Of a stretch of 54,331 nt of DNA, positions 1 through 10,127 are shown piece by piece. How positions within the stretch are numbered: position 1 is the stretch's first letter; each line of letters opens with the position of its first letter. The stretch lies in assembly GCA_023212695.1 (NCBI GenBank), contig JALCCG010000150.1:1-54331 (forward strand), given 5' to 3'. The translations under genes were made by a program, and so were the position numbers. This stretch comes from Sporisorium sorghi (Eukaryota > Basidiomycota > Ustilaginomycetes > Ustilaginales > Ustilaginaceae). The notes under the pieces were generated by a model that was not told where the DNA came from, did no database searches, and was given only the letters and a program-made list of their open reading frames with translations.

Positions 1-70
1 CCACTGCTCGCCCTTTTTTGTTGGTGTTTTTTGTTTCCCATTTTCACGCGGCCGAACAAAGCCGAGGAGA

Positions 71-115
<45 letters not shown>

Positions 116-664
116 CGAGATTTTTGATTTTTTTGCGAACCATTTTTGGCAGTGCAAGGAGCGATCTCACATCTTTGCAAAACAAATCGGGGTGTATGCC
201 TGCGTGTGTGCCTTTTTCGAGGTGTTGGTCTCAGCGAGGCGCACATAGAGCCTTGCGCTCATGCATGGACCGCTTTGACCTCCGAATCTTTGATCACGAA
301 GCCGTCGAGATGAGCTGAGACTGCCACATGCCACCACGGCCAGTAGCCCATGTCAGTCGAACCTGACCTTCGGGAGATCAAAGCAATGAAAAAGACAGGC
401 GAGCCTTGGCGCTTGGAAAGAAAGAGGCGTCGTTTGACACGCATGCAGCATCGCGCTCTAAGTTAAATTGCTGTTGCGTGTTGTCCTTTGTCGACTCTGT
501 GGCTGGCTGGTGCGAGACTGCACACCAGCTCGAGCCAACGAACGAGCCAGCCTCCTCTCCTCTCATTCTTCTCTCCCACTCTCTCCCTCTCTCGTGACAG
601 TCGTCTACTATACCCACCTTGCCTGTTGACACCAAACACACAGCCACGCCATTGTTTACGACTG

Positions 665-699
<35 letters not shown>

Positions 700-704
700 C
701 CACC
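1..704. other. 5' flank of RDI1; no gene
   Basis: No convincing coding region is seen. There is a run of 41 T at 75-115. A (CAT)n/(TCA)n microsatellite at about 665-698 ends only a few bases before the RDI1 start codon and must lie in its 5' leader or core promoter. The pyrimidine-rich stretch at 560-620 is typical of fungal promoters. Confidence 0.6.
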
Positions 705-1637
705 ATGTCGCACGCTCAAGATCCAACCATCGCCGACGACGAGCTGGCCACCACTGGTATGTGCACCCGTTGCCATTGTGAGGACATCAGTGACCATGTT
801 TCTAAAACTTCTATGCCTCTTCATCCTCCGCTACAGCCACCGCCGGGTACAAGGTCGGAGAGAAAAAGTCGCTCGCCGAATACTCGCAGCTGGATGCCGA
901 GGACGAGTCGCTAGCAAGGTGGAAGGCGAGCCTCGGTATTGGCGCTTCCACGGGTCAAGTAGACCCCAACGCTCCCAAGGTGAGCTTTTTTCGTAGCATT
1001 CGCGCCTTTTGTCGATCCTTGAATCATGCTGATTGACTGACTCGCTCTCCATTGTGATCTGCAGCTCTCCCTGCACAGCCTCTCTCTGGTATCGCCAACG
1101 GCGCCGGGCGGAAGCGTCTCAATCAACCTGCAGCAGTCGAGAGAGCAGCTGGCTCAGTTCAAGCAGAACCCGCTCACCGTCAAGGAGGGCGTCGAGTACA
1201 GCGTCAAGATTCGTTTCAGCGTCGGGAGCGACATTCTCTCCGGTCTCAAGTACGTCCAGGTAGTCAAGCGAGCCGGTATCAAGGGTAAGTGGTTCTCGGC
1301 GCAGATTCCCACATTCAAACCGGAGCAGCCAATTGACTTGAACTTTTTGTTTACAGTCGACAAGATGGAGGAGATGATCGGATCCTACGGTCCGCGTCCC
1401 GAGCCTTACGAAAAGACGTTTGCCTCCAGCGAGGCACCCAGCGGCATGATGGCTCGTGGCAACTACAGCGTCCGCAGCCGTGTGGTCGACGACGACAACA
1501 ACGTCTTTGCCGACTGGGAGTGGGCTTTCAAGGTGAGTTGTGCAAGCTCCATCGCTTGAGCAGGCGCTTCAATCTGCATCGTTTACTGACCTTTCTTGCA
1601 TCACTCTCTGCATCCATAGATCGCCAAGGACTGGTAG
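705..1637 (+). CDS. RDI1: Rho GDP-dissociation inhibitor (RhoGDI)
   Basis: A cytosolic chaperone that extracts prenylated Rho/Cdc42 GTPases from membranes and holds them in the GDP state. Five exons are inferred: 705-756, 837-979, 1065-1284, 1357-1532 and 1620-1637. Introns are 72-87 nt with GTATGT, GTGAGC, GTAAGT and GTGAGT donors, and all phases join to give 202 residues, the usual family length. The N-terminal regulatory arm contains YKVGEKKSLAEYSQLDAEDE. The immunoglobulin-like fold follows, with LTVKEGVEYSVKIRFSV, then GLKYVQVVKRAGIKVDK, MIGSYGPR, APSGMMARGNYSVRS and the terminal DWEWAFKIAKDW, all hallmark RhoGDI blocks. The last exon codes only five residues and the stop. The start is the first ATG after the CAT microsatellite. 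It converges with OST2, 180 bp away. Confidence 0.95.
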
Positions 1638-1817
1638 GCGACTTTGACCCTTGTGCTTTTTTTTTTTTTTTTCTCTTCTTGTCTGCCTGCATTGTCATCC
1701 CCTCTCGATATACACAACCCGCTCTCCCTTTCGTACTCATCGCAATGCAACGTCTCAACTGTCACCCATCTTTCGTTTGAAGTATGACTACGATTCGAGA
1801 TGGACTGTGAGATTGCT

Positions 1818-2402
1818 CTAGCCTAGGAAGTTGAAGACGAAAAAGTGAAGTATCACTGAACCAAACAGAAAGTCGCCGAAAGCCCTGTTGTTGGGAGTGC
1901 GTTGGTGGTTTGAATGAACTCAGATCAGCTTCTGTATTGTTTTGACGGTAACTGCAGCGAGAGACTTACCTTTCTGGTGAGACCTTGGGGAAGGTCTTGC
2001 CATTCTCCGGGTTGGCCTGGATACGAAGAGAAGCGGCGAGGACGAATTGGCCGACGGTAGATGCAAAGCTGCAGGTGCGGAACGAAAACACAGATTCGTT
2101 TGTCAGTCAGATGAGCATCGGCTGCTGGCCTGACGACGAGCTACTCACCCAGCAATGAAAGAGTTGAAGGGAAAGTTGGTGATCAGAGCGCAGTAGACAA
2201 ACTGAATCACGCCCGAGAGCATCAGGAACACCAAAAAGGCATCGATCACTTTGAGCCTCTTTGGTGTGTTGTCAACGTAGGAGTTGTATAGTGTCGACAA
2301 TGGTGATTGTGTTGATGAAGACGACGTGGATGCTGAACGCGATGCAGAGCTGCGCGATTTGGCCGCCGCCGATGCTGACGATCTCGCTCCTTTGGGCGGC
2401 AT
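1818..2402 (-). CDS. OST2: Oligosaccharyltransferase subunit OST2/DAD1
   Basis: Small integral membrane subunit of the ER oligosaccharyltransferase, which moves the dolichol-linked glycan to Asn of nascent proteins. Exons on the minus strand are 2402-2149, 2068-1970 and 1884-1818; introns are 80 and 85 nt, and the product is 139 residues. After a Ser/Ala-rich N-terminal tail come LSTLYNSYVDNTPKRLKVID, a first membrane helix (AFLVFLMLSGVIQFVYCAL), FPFNSFIAGFASTVGQFVLA, LRIQANPENGKTFPKVSPER and the C-terminal helix FGDFLFGSVILHFFVFNFLG. These match DAD1/Ost2 along the whole length. The last exon is short. The gene diverges from SUP35 across 668 bp. Confidence 0.95.
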
Positions 2403-3070
2403 GATGAGGCGTGATTCGATGTGTGTGCAGAAGGGTTGCTTTGTTTGCCTTTTGCTAGTCTTGGTGATGAGCTCTAGAGCGATGCTGTGTGCTGTTGGAG
2501 CAACAAGTGTCGATGAGGAGAGAGAGGGGATTGATGGATTCAGAGAGAGAGCGCGCACTCGCTCGTTGGCCCGAACGTTCTTCTTCCTCCTCCAGCGTGG
2601 CCTGCTGCTGCCGAAGCGAATTTTCTCTTTTGTTAGATCCGATCACAGTCTCAGTCGGCCGTGAGCTTGCAGTTGAGAAGAAAGACTCTTTTTTTTTTTT
2701 TTTTTTTTGGAGAAATTTTTTTTGGAAAGCTCTGGGCGGATGGCTGAGAGAAAGAAAAGTGCGGCTCCAGCGAGGCTCTTTTTCTGGCGATCCCAGCGAA
2801 CCACGCTCAGACGACAAAGCGCTGCTGCTGAGTCGCCCGCTAAAAAGGCCAAAACCGCGCATCGTCCACACACGATTGGCAAACGCAACTCTCGTCTCAT
2901 TCCAACACCATCTTGGCCTCACATCCTTTGCTCACATCACCGCATTGGAATCGATCCGGGTCGATACCTTTCAAATACGGTTCATCGCGCACACATCCGA
3001 GGGCTACAGCGGCAGCGCAATTTACGCACACGATACCAGCCTTTCATCGCAGGCACACTCCCAACACACA
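2403..3070. promoter_or_regulatory. Divergent OST2/SUP35 intergenic region
   Basis: 668 bp separate the two start codons. The region has a 20-T run at 2689-2708 and purine-rich stretches. The plus-strand frame of SUP35 happens to stay open to about 2489, but that part reads as low-complexity Phe/Ser/Arg sequence and is treated as untranslated leader. Confidence 0.5.
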
Positions 3071-5350
3071 ATGAACCCCAACGCTCCTAGCTTCGGCTTC
3101 AACCCCAACGCCTCGGGCTTCGTCCCCGGTGGCCAGCAGGGCCAGCAGGGCCAGCAGGGCCAGCAGGGCCAGCAGCAGCCGCAACAGGGTGGCGCTCCTT
3201 ACGGCCAGCAGGGTGGATACTATCAGCAGGGCTTTGGCCAGCAGAACCAACAGCAGCAAGGCTTCAACGGTGGCTACCCCAACCAGTATCAGCAGTACAA
3301 CCAATATCAGCCGCAGCAGCCCTACGGCGGCGCCGGCGGCGGCTACGCTCAGCAGGGCTTCAACGGTTTGCCCGCTCGCCCCGCCGCGTCAGGATCCAAC
3401 CAGCTTCCCTCTCGCGCGCCTGTTCCTGCCGCCGCTGACGCTGACGCTGCCCCCCGCAAGCCTGTCAGCATCTCGATCGGTGGTGGTGCCAAGCCTGCCG
3501 CTCCCGCTGCTTCTGATGCGCCACGAAAGCCTGTGAGCATCTCCATCGGAGGCGGCGCCAAGCCCGCTGCTGCTCCTGCTGCGGCTGCGGCAGACAAGTC
3601 CGACGCTCCTCGCAAGCCTGTCAGCATCTCGATTGGCGGCGCCAAGAAGCCCGAAGCACCCAAGGAGGCGGCCGCTCCTGCTTCTTCTGCTTCTGCTGCT
3701 GCTGCTTCCACCGAGACCCCTGCTCGACCCGCCGCCGTGGCTGCTGTCGAGAACACCGAGGCGCCATCTTCCACCACTGCTTCCGCGCCCTCGTCTCGTG
3801 CGGAGTCACCAGCACCTGCTGCCTCTGCCGCTGCTACACCCAAAACCGAGTCCAAGGTCGCTTCTCTCTCTTCCAAGCCCGTCCCGACCGAACGCTCCAC
3901 CACCAACGCCGACCAGATTCTCGCCGAGGCCTCCAAAGTCACCGACGAAGAGACGCTCAAAGACCTCTTCGGTGAGAACAGCGAGGCTCTCAAGTCGCAC
4001 TTGAACATCGTCTTTATCGGCCACGTCGATGCCGGCAAGTCCACCATGGGCGGAAACCTGCTCTTCCTCACCGGCATGGTCGACAAGCGAACCATGGAAA
4101 AGTACGAGCGCGAAGCCAAGGAGGCCGGTCGAGAGTCGTGGTACCTCTCCTGGGCGCTCGACTCGACCGCGCAGGAGCGTGAGAAGGGCAAGACCGTCGA
4201 GGTGGGTCGTGCCTACTTCGAGACGGGCAAGCGTCGTTACACCATCCTCGATGCGCCAGGACACAAGTCGTTTGTGCCCAGCATGATCAGCGGTGCCGCG
4301 CAGGCCGACGTTGCCGTGCTCGTCATCTCGGCGCGAAAAGGCGAGTTCGAGACCGGTTTCGAGCGAGGCGGACAGACGCGCGAGCACGCCGTGCTCGTCA
4401 AGACCGCCGGTGTGCAGCGTCTCATTGTCGTCGTCAACAAGATGGACGAATCGACCGTCAACTGGGAGCAGTCGCGCTACGACGAGATCCAGTCCAAGCT
4501 CACGCCTTTCTTGCGTTCGACCGGCTTCAACCCTAAGACTGATGTCACTTACATCCCCGTCTCGGCCTATGCGGGTCAGAACCTCAAGGAGCGCGTGCCC
4601 AAGAGTGTGTGTGACTGGTACAGTGGCCCTTCGCTACTCGAGTTCCTCGACAACCTCGAGCTCGGCGACCGCAAGATCTCGGCGCCGCTCAAGATGCCCA
4701 TCTCGGAAAAGTACAACGACATGGGAACTGTCGTCGTGGGCAAGCTCGAGGCCGGAAAGATCAAGAAGGGCGACACGCTGCTGCTCATGCCCAACAAGGT
4801 CTCAGTCGAGGCAGTGGCTATCTTCAACGAGCAGGAGGAGGAGGTGCCCGCTGCCATCTCGGGCGACAACGTGCGTGTCAAGTTGAAGGGTGTCGACCAC
4901 GAAGAGGTCACCGTGGGTCACGTGCTCACGGACCCCGTCAACCCCGTGCACGTCGCGACGCACTTTGAGGCGCAGCTCGCCATCTTCGAGCACCGCAACA
5001 TCATCTGTGCCGGCTACAGCGCCGTGGTGCACTGCCACACGGTGTCGCAGGAGGCCAACCTGGTGGCATTGCTGCACTACTACGACAAGAAGACGGGCAA
5101 GAAGAGCCGACGTGGGCCGCAGTTTGCCAAGAAGGGCATGAAGATCAGTGCGCTGGTCGAGCTGGCCGGGCCGATTTGCGTGGAGAGGTTCAAGGACTAC
5201 CCGCAGCTGGGCAGGTTCACGCTGCGTGATGAAGGCAGGACTGTGGCGATTGGCAAGGTGACCAAGCTGATCACCTCGGCGGATGAGCTGCCGGACGTTG
5301 CGAAGCTGAGTGTCAACGATGCGGCTGCTGCGGCTGCTTCGGCTAATTAA
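3071..5350 (+). CDS. SUP35: Translation termination factor eRF3 (Sup35) with prion-like N domain
   Basis: GTPase that acts with eRF1 at stop codons to release the nascent chain. Single exon, 759 residues. Residues 1-20 hold two overlapping PAM2-like motifs (NPNAPSF and FNPNASGFVP), expected to bind poly(A)-binding protein. Residues about 22-110 are Gln/Gly/Tyr/Asn-rich (GQQ repeats, QQYNQYQPQQPYGG), a prion-like composition comparable to the yeast N domain. An Ala/Pro-rich middle follows with three copies of PRKPVSISIGG. The EF-Tu-like GTPase begins near residue 310: G1 GHVDAGKST at 317, DAPGH at 394 and NKMD at 456. Two beta-barrel domains end in YPQLGRFTLRDEGRTVAIGK. The ATG was chosen because the PAM2 motif begins there. 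Confidence 0.97.
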   Translation: MNPNAPSFGFNPNASGFVPGGQQGQQGQQGQQGQQQPQQGGAPYGQQGGYYQQGFGQQNQQQQGFNGGYPNQYQQYNQYQPQQPYGGAGGGYAQQGFNGLPARPAASGSNQLPSRAPVPAAADADAAPRKPVSISIGGGAKPAAPAASDAPRKPVSISIGGGAKPAAAPAAAAADKSDAPRKPVSISIGGAKKPEAPKEAAAPASSASAAAASTETPARPAAVAAVENTEAPSSTTASAPSSRAESPAPAASAAATPKTESKVASLSSKPVPTERSTTNADQILAEASKVTDEETLKDLFGENSEALKSHLNIVFIGHVDAGKSTMGGNLLFLTGMVDKRTMEKYEREAKEAGRESWYLSWALDSTAQEREKGKTVEVGRAYFETGKRRYTILDAPGHKSFVPSMISGAAQADVAVLVISARKGEFETGFERGGQTREHAVLVKTAGVQRLIVVVNKMDESTVNWEQSRYDEIQSKLTPFLRSTGFNPKTDVTYIPVSAYAGQNLKERVPKSVCDWYSGPSLLEFLDNLELGDRKISAPLKMPISEKYNDMGTVVVGKLEAGKIKKGDTLLLMPNKVSVEAVAIFNEQEEEVPAAISGDNVRVKLKGVDHEEVTVGHVLTDPVNPVHVATHFEAQLAIFEHRNIICAGYSAVVHCHTVSQEANLVALLHYYDKKTGKKSRRGPQFAKKGMKISALVELAGPICVERFKDYPQLGRFTLRDEGRTVAIGKVTKLITSADELPDVAKLSVNDAAAAAASAN

Positions 5351-6712
5351 GACAAAGTGTGGACATTGATTGATCTGTAGATAGCTTTTGCACGAGCCGA
5401 TGTCGTATGCTTTTCTTTGCTCGATTGTGTCTTCTCGACGAAAACGTGGGAGCGATGAAACTGTCTTGCACGAACACGAGCACGAGGCTGCCGCGTGCAC
5501 ATGGGGATGTCAGCAAGGGGTGAGATTTGCGTACCGGCGGGTCGTTCGCATGCACCGGTGAGCCCGTATCGGTCAACTCGACGCATCTCGCTTTGCCGAA
5601 GTTGACCGAGGGAAGCAGCCTGGGTGATGAGTCAGTGTGTGGGGAAGTCTTTTCTCATGATGTCGTGTTGTACGGCCTGCGTTGCAGAGTAGCTAGGTGT
5701 GCGAAGTGTGGTTCGGGAAAGTTGCTGGACAGGTACGCGAGCTGGGTCGTGGTTGCGGGTTGACATGGAAACGTGTGCCAGACGATACAGTTGGTCACTC
5801 GATAGACCGTACTGGCCTATGGGTGGAGACAGCGACGGCGAGCCTGACAGTCTCCAGTGGGCCTTTCGGAAAGCGTTGCTGCCTGCACAAACGTTGACTG
5901 CATCCCGCTCAACAGCACTTCAAGATGGTCAGGGCAATGACGGCGACTGCTGCTATGCGGTTGTCAGGCAAACGAGCATCGCGACCACGATCGTAGAGCA
6001 ACCGACCGTCAGGCACGGCGTAAAAATAGACCTCCCTCGATATTTCCAGCCGTTGGCACTTTTTGACATGTGCCCTTTTTTCTTCTTCCCATCCCTCCAG
6101 CCTTCTGCGGACGCTGAGCATCGACCAATCAGCATTGCGTGAGCTGCTGTCTCGGTGCGGATGCAGGTTCGGCTTCTGCCAGGTACACCCACTCGCGTGG
6201 CTCTGCGGAGCGCTTGAAACCAGAGCGCGGAAATGTCTCGCTGCACCTGATTTCGACGGCGATCTACACGACCTGGCGTCATTGCCCATCGCACGAGTTG
6301 GCTGCGAACACGAGCGTGTCGCCATCGACACATGATTGGACGCCTGCTGCCGAGTGTTGCGCTGGTGGTGGATTGCTGGGTCTGCTGCCCGGGAAAGGTG
6401 GTGTTTGAGGTACAGCGGCTTCGGCCCAGTTTCGGTGCACTCTCAGCTCACGAGTGGGCAGTCCGATCGACAAACCACCAGCATACGGTAAAATTACGTC
6501 CATGCGGATCACAAATCGGTCGATATTTCGCTGCTGCAGCGTGCAACTCGGCTCCCCCTGCTTTTCTCGTCGCAACTGCTGCAGGGCAGGACAGCCCTGG
6601 TGGGCGCGGTGTTTGAGTGTCGCCCTGATTCGGCGTTTGCTTCTTCCCAGCTGCCTCGCTTCGCCTGCGACATTTTGGACTTCTCACCTGGGATTTTTTC
6701 CGGCCACACCCC

Positions 6713-6743
<31 letters not shown>

Positions 6744-7447
6744 ACAGGTACCACTAGAAAACAACGCTGGATCTCGAGGAACGATGTGTAAGCCTCAGCC
6801 CGCACTTGACCGGTGAGATTCGCCTTTACCGTGGTAACCTGTGCGCCGTTGCGGATGTGCAAACGCAGATGCGCATGTTTCGGGAACCGAGTGGTGGCGG
6901 TTCTTCAGCCGTCGAGGAAACGCTTAGTCGGCATAACGACGTGGTGCGAAGGAGAGAACAGCTAAACTTAGGCCTCTCTCTGTGTGTTCCTCTGCTAGCC
7001 TAAGGGCTGTCGGTTCGGTGCAATCTGGGACTTGGCTCAGCTTCGGATGCTCGTTTTGGATAGTCCTGTCGTCAGGTGGCCGCTCCGAAGTGACGAAATG
7101 GATATATCCCATCGACGTCTTGAGCTCCCGCCTTCGTCCCTTTTCTTGCATCGCCTGCGTCCTCGTCTACGCCATCACCACACTGACAGTGACCTAGGTT
7201 TGGACAGCGGTCGACCGAAACACGCAGTCGATCGAGTCCGTCGCAAGTAGCTCGCCGGTTCGCTTCTTCAGCCTCGACGCCAGAGCGCGAATAGATCCAG
7301 CCAATCGACCATCGTAGCCGTTCAAAGCGTTACCTTCTCAACATGACCTCAGTCTCAGCGTAAGCCGGGGGCGTCTGGTCGTCAGCACATCGATCGTATC
7401 CCTACTCGCAGGGGTCCGCGCACCACGCGCCCTCAGCATCGTCTTCG
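5351..7447. other. 2.1 kb intergenic region; no gene recognised
   Basis: It lies between SUP35 and the bZIP gene. Reading frames here are short and match no family I know. It contains a (CAG)9-type microsatellite at about 6714-6740. The ATG at 7343 is followed after 17 coding bases by a GTAAGC donor-like site and might be a first exon of the bZIP gene, but I could not find an acceptor in a matching phase. Confidence 0.5.
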
Positions 7448-8468
7448 ATGGCTCCGGCTGCGTTCCACCACCACCCTCACCCTAACGAGGCTGCCAGAGG
7501 AATGATGGTTGTGCCGTCTCCCCCCGGCTGCATCGTCCTCATACCGCAACGTCGGTGGCAGCAGCTACGACAGCTACAACCCCGCCGCTCACGACGACAC
7601 CGCTACGTATGCCCCACACCCACCCAAAAAGCGCACGCGCGCCAGCAAGTACGCCGACGACGAAGCGCGCCAAGCGGCCAAGCTGGTGCAAAAAGCGCGG
7701 CGGAGGGAGCAGAACCGCAATGCGCAGCGCCGGCTGAGGGGTCGTAAAGGGGAGCACATTTTCAAGGTGAGTCGCAACCCGCACTTCAGTGTCTTGCTTC
7801 GCTCGCAATGCCGCATCCGCTTGAAGCTTTTTTTTTTTTTTTTTTTTTTTTGGTCGCTGTGATGACTGTGCATGCTGACTCGGTGCGGCTTTTGATCCGT
7901 TTCAGTTGGAGGGCGAGGTGGCGGCACTGCGGCGACAGAGCGAGCGGGAGCGCTCGGAGCGCGAGGATCTGGAGGCGATGGTTCCGGCGGCGGCTCGAGG
8001 CGCTTGGCGAACACGCCGCGAGCAGCGGTCGAGAGGCCTCGGAGCGGATCGCGAAGCACGCGCGCGATGCCCCCCCACTCGTCATACGGCCGCGCGAGAG
8101 GCGCCTTGACGCACGACAACGCTCTGGGCTTGGTCGACGAGGGCACGTACGCCTCCGCTTCCGTCAGCGACCACACCGGCTACGCCAGCAGCAGCCGCAG
8201 CAACAGCACCGCGAGCGACGCAGATGCCAGGGAGAGCGTCAGCAGCGTCAGCACCCTCTGCACGCCCCGCTCGCCCCCTGCTCCGCTGTACAGCCCCCAC
8301 GGCAAGGACAACCGCGGTCAAAGGCACAGCTTCCCATTCGCCCGGATGCCCAGCGTGCTGAGCACCGGCGAGTCGCCCACACAGTTCCACCTGCCAAGGA
8401 TCAAGCTCGACCCCCCTCCCGCGCTGATGCCGAGCATGGCGGATGCGAGGTGGAACAATGTCTTCTAG
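7448..8468 (+). CDS. bZIP transcription factor, reading frame interrupted three times
   Basis: DNA-binding regulator of the basic leucine zipper class. The basic region KARRREQNRNAQRRLRGRKG is Yap/AP-1-like (RxxxNRxAQRxxRxRK). An intron at 7767-7905 (GTGAGT...TTTCAG, with a long T run) joins GEHIFK to LEGEVAALRRQSERERSERE, the heptad leucine region. The coding sense moves +1 at three places: the C6 run 7520-7525, near 7978-7985 just after LEAM, and the C7 run 8070-8076. Dropping one base at each gives a continuous protein ending ...PSMADARWNNVF. The tail is Ser-rich and includes TCTPRSPPAPLYSPHG. The true start is uncertain; 7448 is the first ATG in the N-terminal frame. Either this is a pseudogene or the sequence carries indel errors. 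It converges with TRS20, 178 bp away. Confidence 0.7.
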
Positions 8469-8646
8469 CTCTTTTGTACCAAAGTATACCCCTTGCGTAT
8501 GGTTCGAATGGAACACAGCGCGAGAGGCGGCTACATTCACGCAAGACCGCCTTCGCGCACCTTTACCGCCATCGACTGTAGCTGTTCGAACCGTGTGTGA
8601 AAGAGATCGTGGTAAAAGGGTATGTGTATTGCGGGCTGGAAAGGAA

Positions 8647-9612
8647 TCAGAGAAACTTTTTCGCTGCTGCCCGAACCCGCGCGTCGAAGGCGGCGTTCTC
8701 GATGGGTGCGTTTGCGTCTTGGAATGGGTTCATCGATACCTGGACCAGCGAGTCAAGCCGGAGGTAAGAAGAAAGGGTCATGTCAGAAGGATTTCCGTGA
8801 CATTGAGAAAGCGTCAAAGGGTGGATAGTTACCTTGAGATAGGCCTCCCAGACGTCGAGGAAGAAGTTTTTGATCCCGTCTTCGTGCTTGTGCTCGTGTA
8901 GCAGGACCATCTTGACGTCTGAGCGGATGAAAGAAGACAGAAGGTAAGGGTAGCGGTTCTGTCAGCATCGCTGGCTGCGAAGGATCGGCTGAGGAGGAGG
9001 GTCGGACTTACTTCCAGGAAGCACAAAGCAGCTCGTCGTATACTCTTGAATCCGGTCGATGCTTTTCAGGTATCTGTTGGCATCCATACCAGCCACCAAG
9101 AGAAGAGGTCAGCTACTTCCCTTTCCTTGCACAGCTCTGGACAGCACTGCAAAAGCGTCGAGTGTGGCGCCAACTTACAGATATGGACTCGTAATGAGCG
9201 CATCCTCGATCGTATCCAACGCGGAATGCGCGATCATCTGCAGCTCGTACCTCTGCTTCCTCCTTGCTCCGACCCCTGCTCCCGCTGCCCCCGCACTTGC
9301 TGCGCTGCCACCGCTGACTGCAGCGCTGTTCCCGCTCGACGTCAACGCGCTACCCGCGGTGGGGATGCGCGAGAGCAGTCCTCCGAACATCCCCCCGCCT
9401 CCGCCTCCGCCGCCGCTGCTCGCATCCGAAGCCGCACCTGCCCCCGCACCGCTCGTCCCGCTCGATCCCGCAGCAGAGATCGAGGAGGAGGAGGAGGAGA
9501 ACAGTCCGCTCGTGGAAGCTGAGGAGGAGGAGGAGGCCGCTGTCTTGGGCGTGATCTCGGTCTCGTAGAGCGGGTTGTCGCGCGTACCTATCAATGTGAG
9601 GTAGTAAGACAT
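8647..9612 (-). CDS. TRS20: TRAPP complex subunit 2 (sedlin, Trs20)
   Basis: Core longin-fold subunit of the TRAPP tethering complexes, the exchange factors for Ypt1/Rab1 in ER-Golgi traffic and autophagy. Exons on the minus strand are 9612-9179, 9073-9012, 8918-8833 and 8739-8647; introns are 105, 93 and 93 nt and all phases fit. The product is 224 residues against about 140-175 in most species. It starts MSYYLTLIGTRDNPLYETEI, then carries a Ser/Gly/Ala-rich insertion (about residues 26-118, with an eight-Gly run), then RYELQMIAHSALDTIEDAL, YLKSIDRIQEYTTSCFVLPG, KMVLLHEHKHEDGIKNFF and MNPFQDANAPIENAAFD. Start and end match the family; only the loop is expanded. Confidence 0.93.
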
Positions 9613-10127
9613 CGTGGCGGGTGGATGTTCGAGGGTGGTTCGGTGCAAAGAGGCTCTGAGACGTTAGTGTGTGTTGTGAGGAGAGCTGTGTTGCCGATGC
9701 GGATAGTGGGAAAGATGGTGGAAGAAAGCGAAAGCTCTCGAAAAGGAAGTCCGTGCGTCGAGGCGCTTCCGAACAACACCAAAAAGATGAGAGAAAAAGA
9801 CTTACAAAAATCAGGACCAAAACATCAGCATATTCTCTCGCAACCAACCGTCGATCGCTTTGAATGCCACGAATTGATTCACAGGCACACACCTCTGACA
9901 TTCAACTAGCCCAGCATACCACTCTAACGCACGACGTAGATTGGACTTGAAACCCGAATTTGCAAAAGTAAAGGTACTGGTGTGTGGCGAGAGCGTGAGA
10001 AGAACAGCGAGAATAAGATGTGGAACGAAGCAAAGCGTGATGGTTTTACGAGCGCTGGAGTGAAAGGCGAGAGTGCAAGAACTGATGCGTAGAAAGAGAT
10101 TGCGATGCGAAATGACCTGGAACGACA
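9613..10127. other. Intergenic region between TRS20 and the AGC kinase gene
   Basis: 515 bp that serve as the TRS20 upstream region and the 3' flank of the kinase gene, both on the minus strand. I see no coding sequence or repeat of note. Confidence 0.5.

Noticed and set aside
2489..3070. In-frame upstream extension of SUP35 (194 codons)
   Set aside because: It contains poly-Phe read from a T-run. The conserved PAM2 motif starts at the ATG at 3071, so the extension is probably untranslated.
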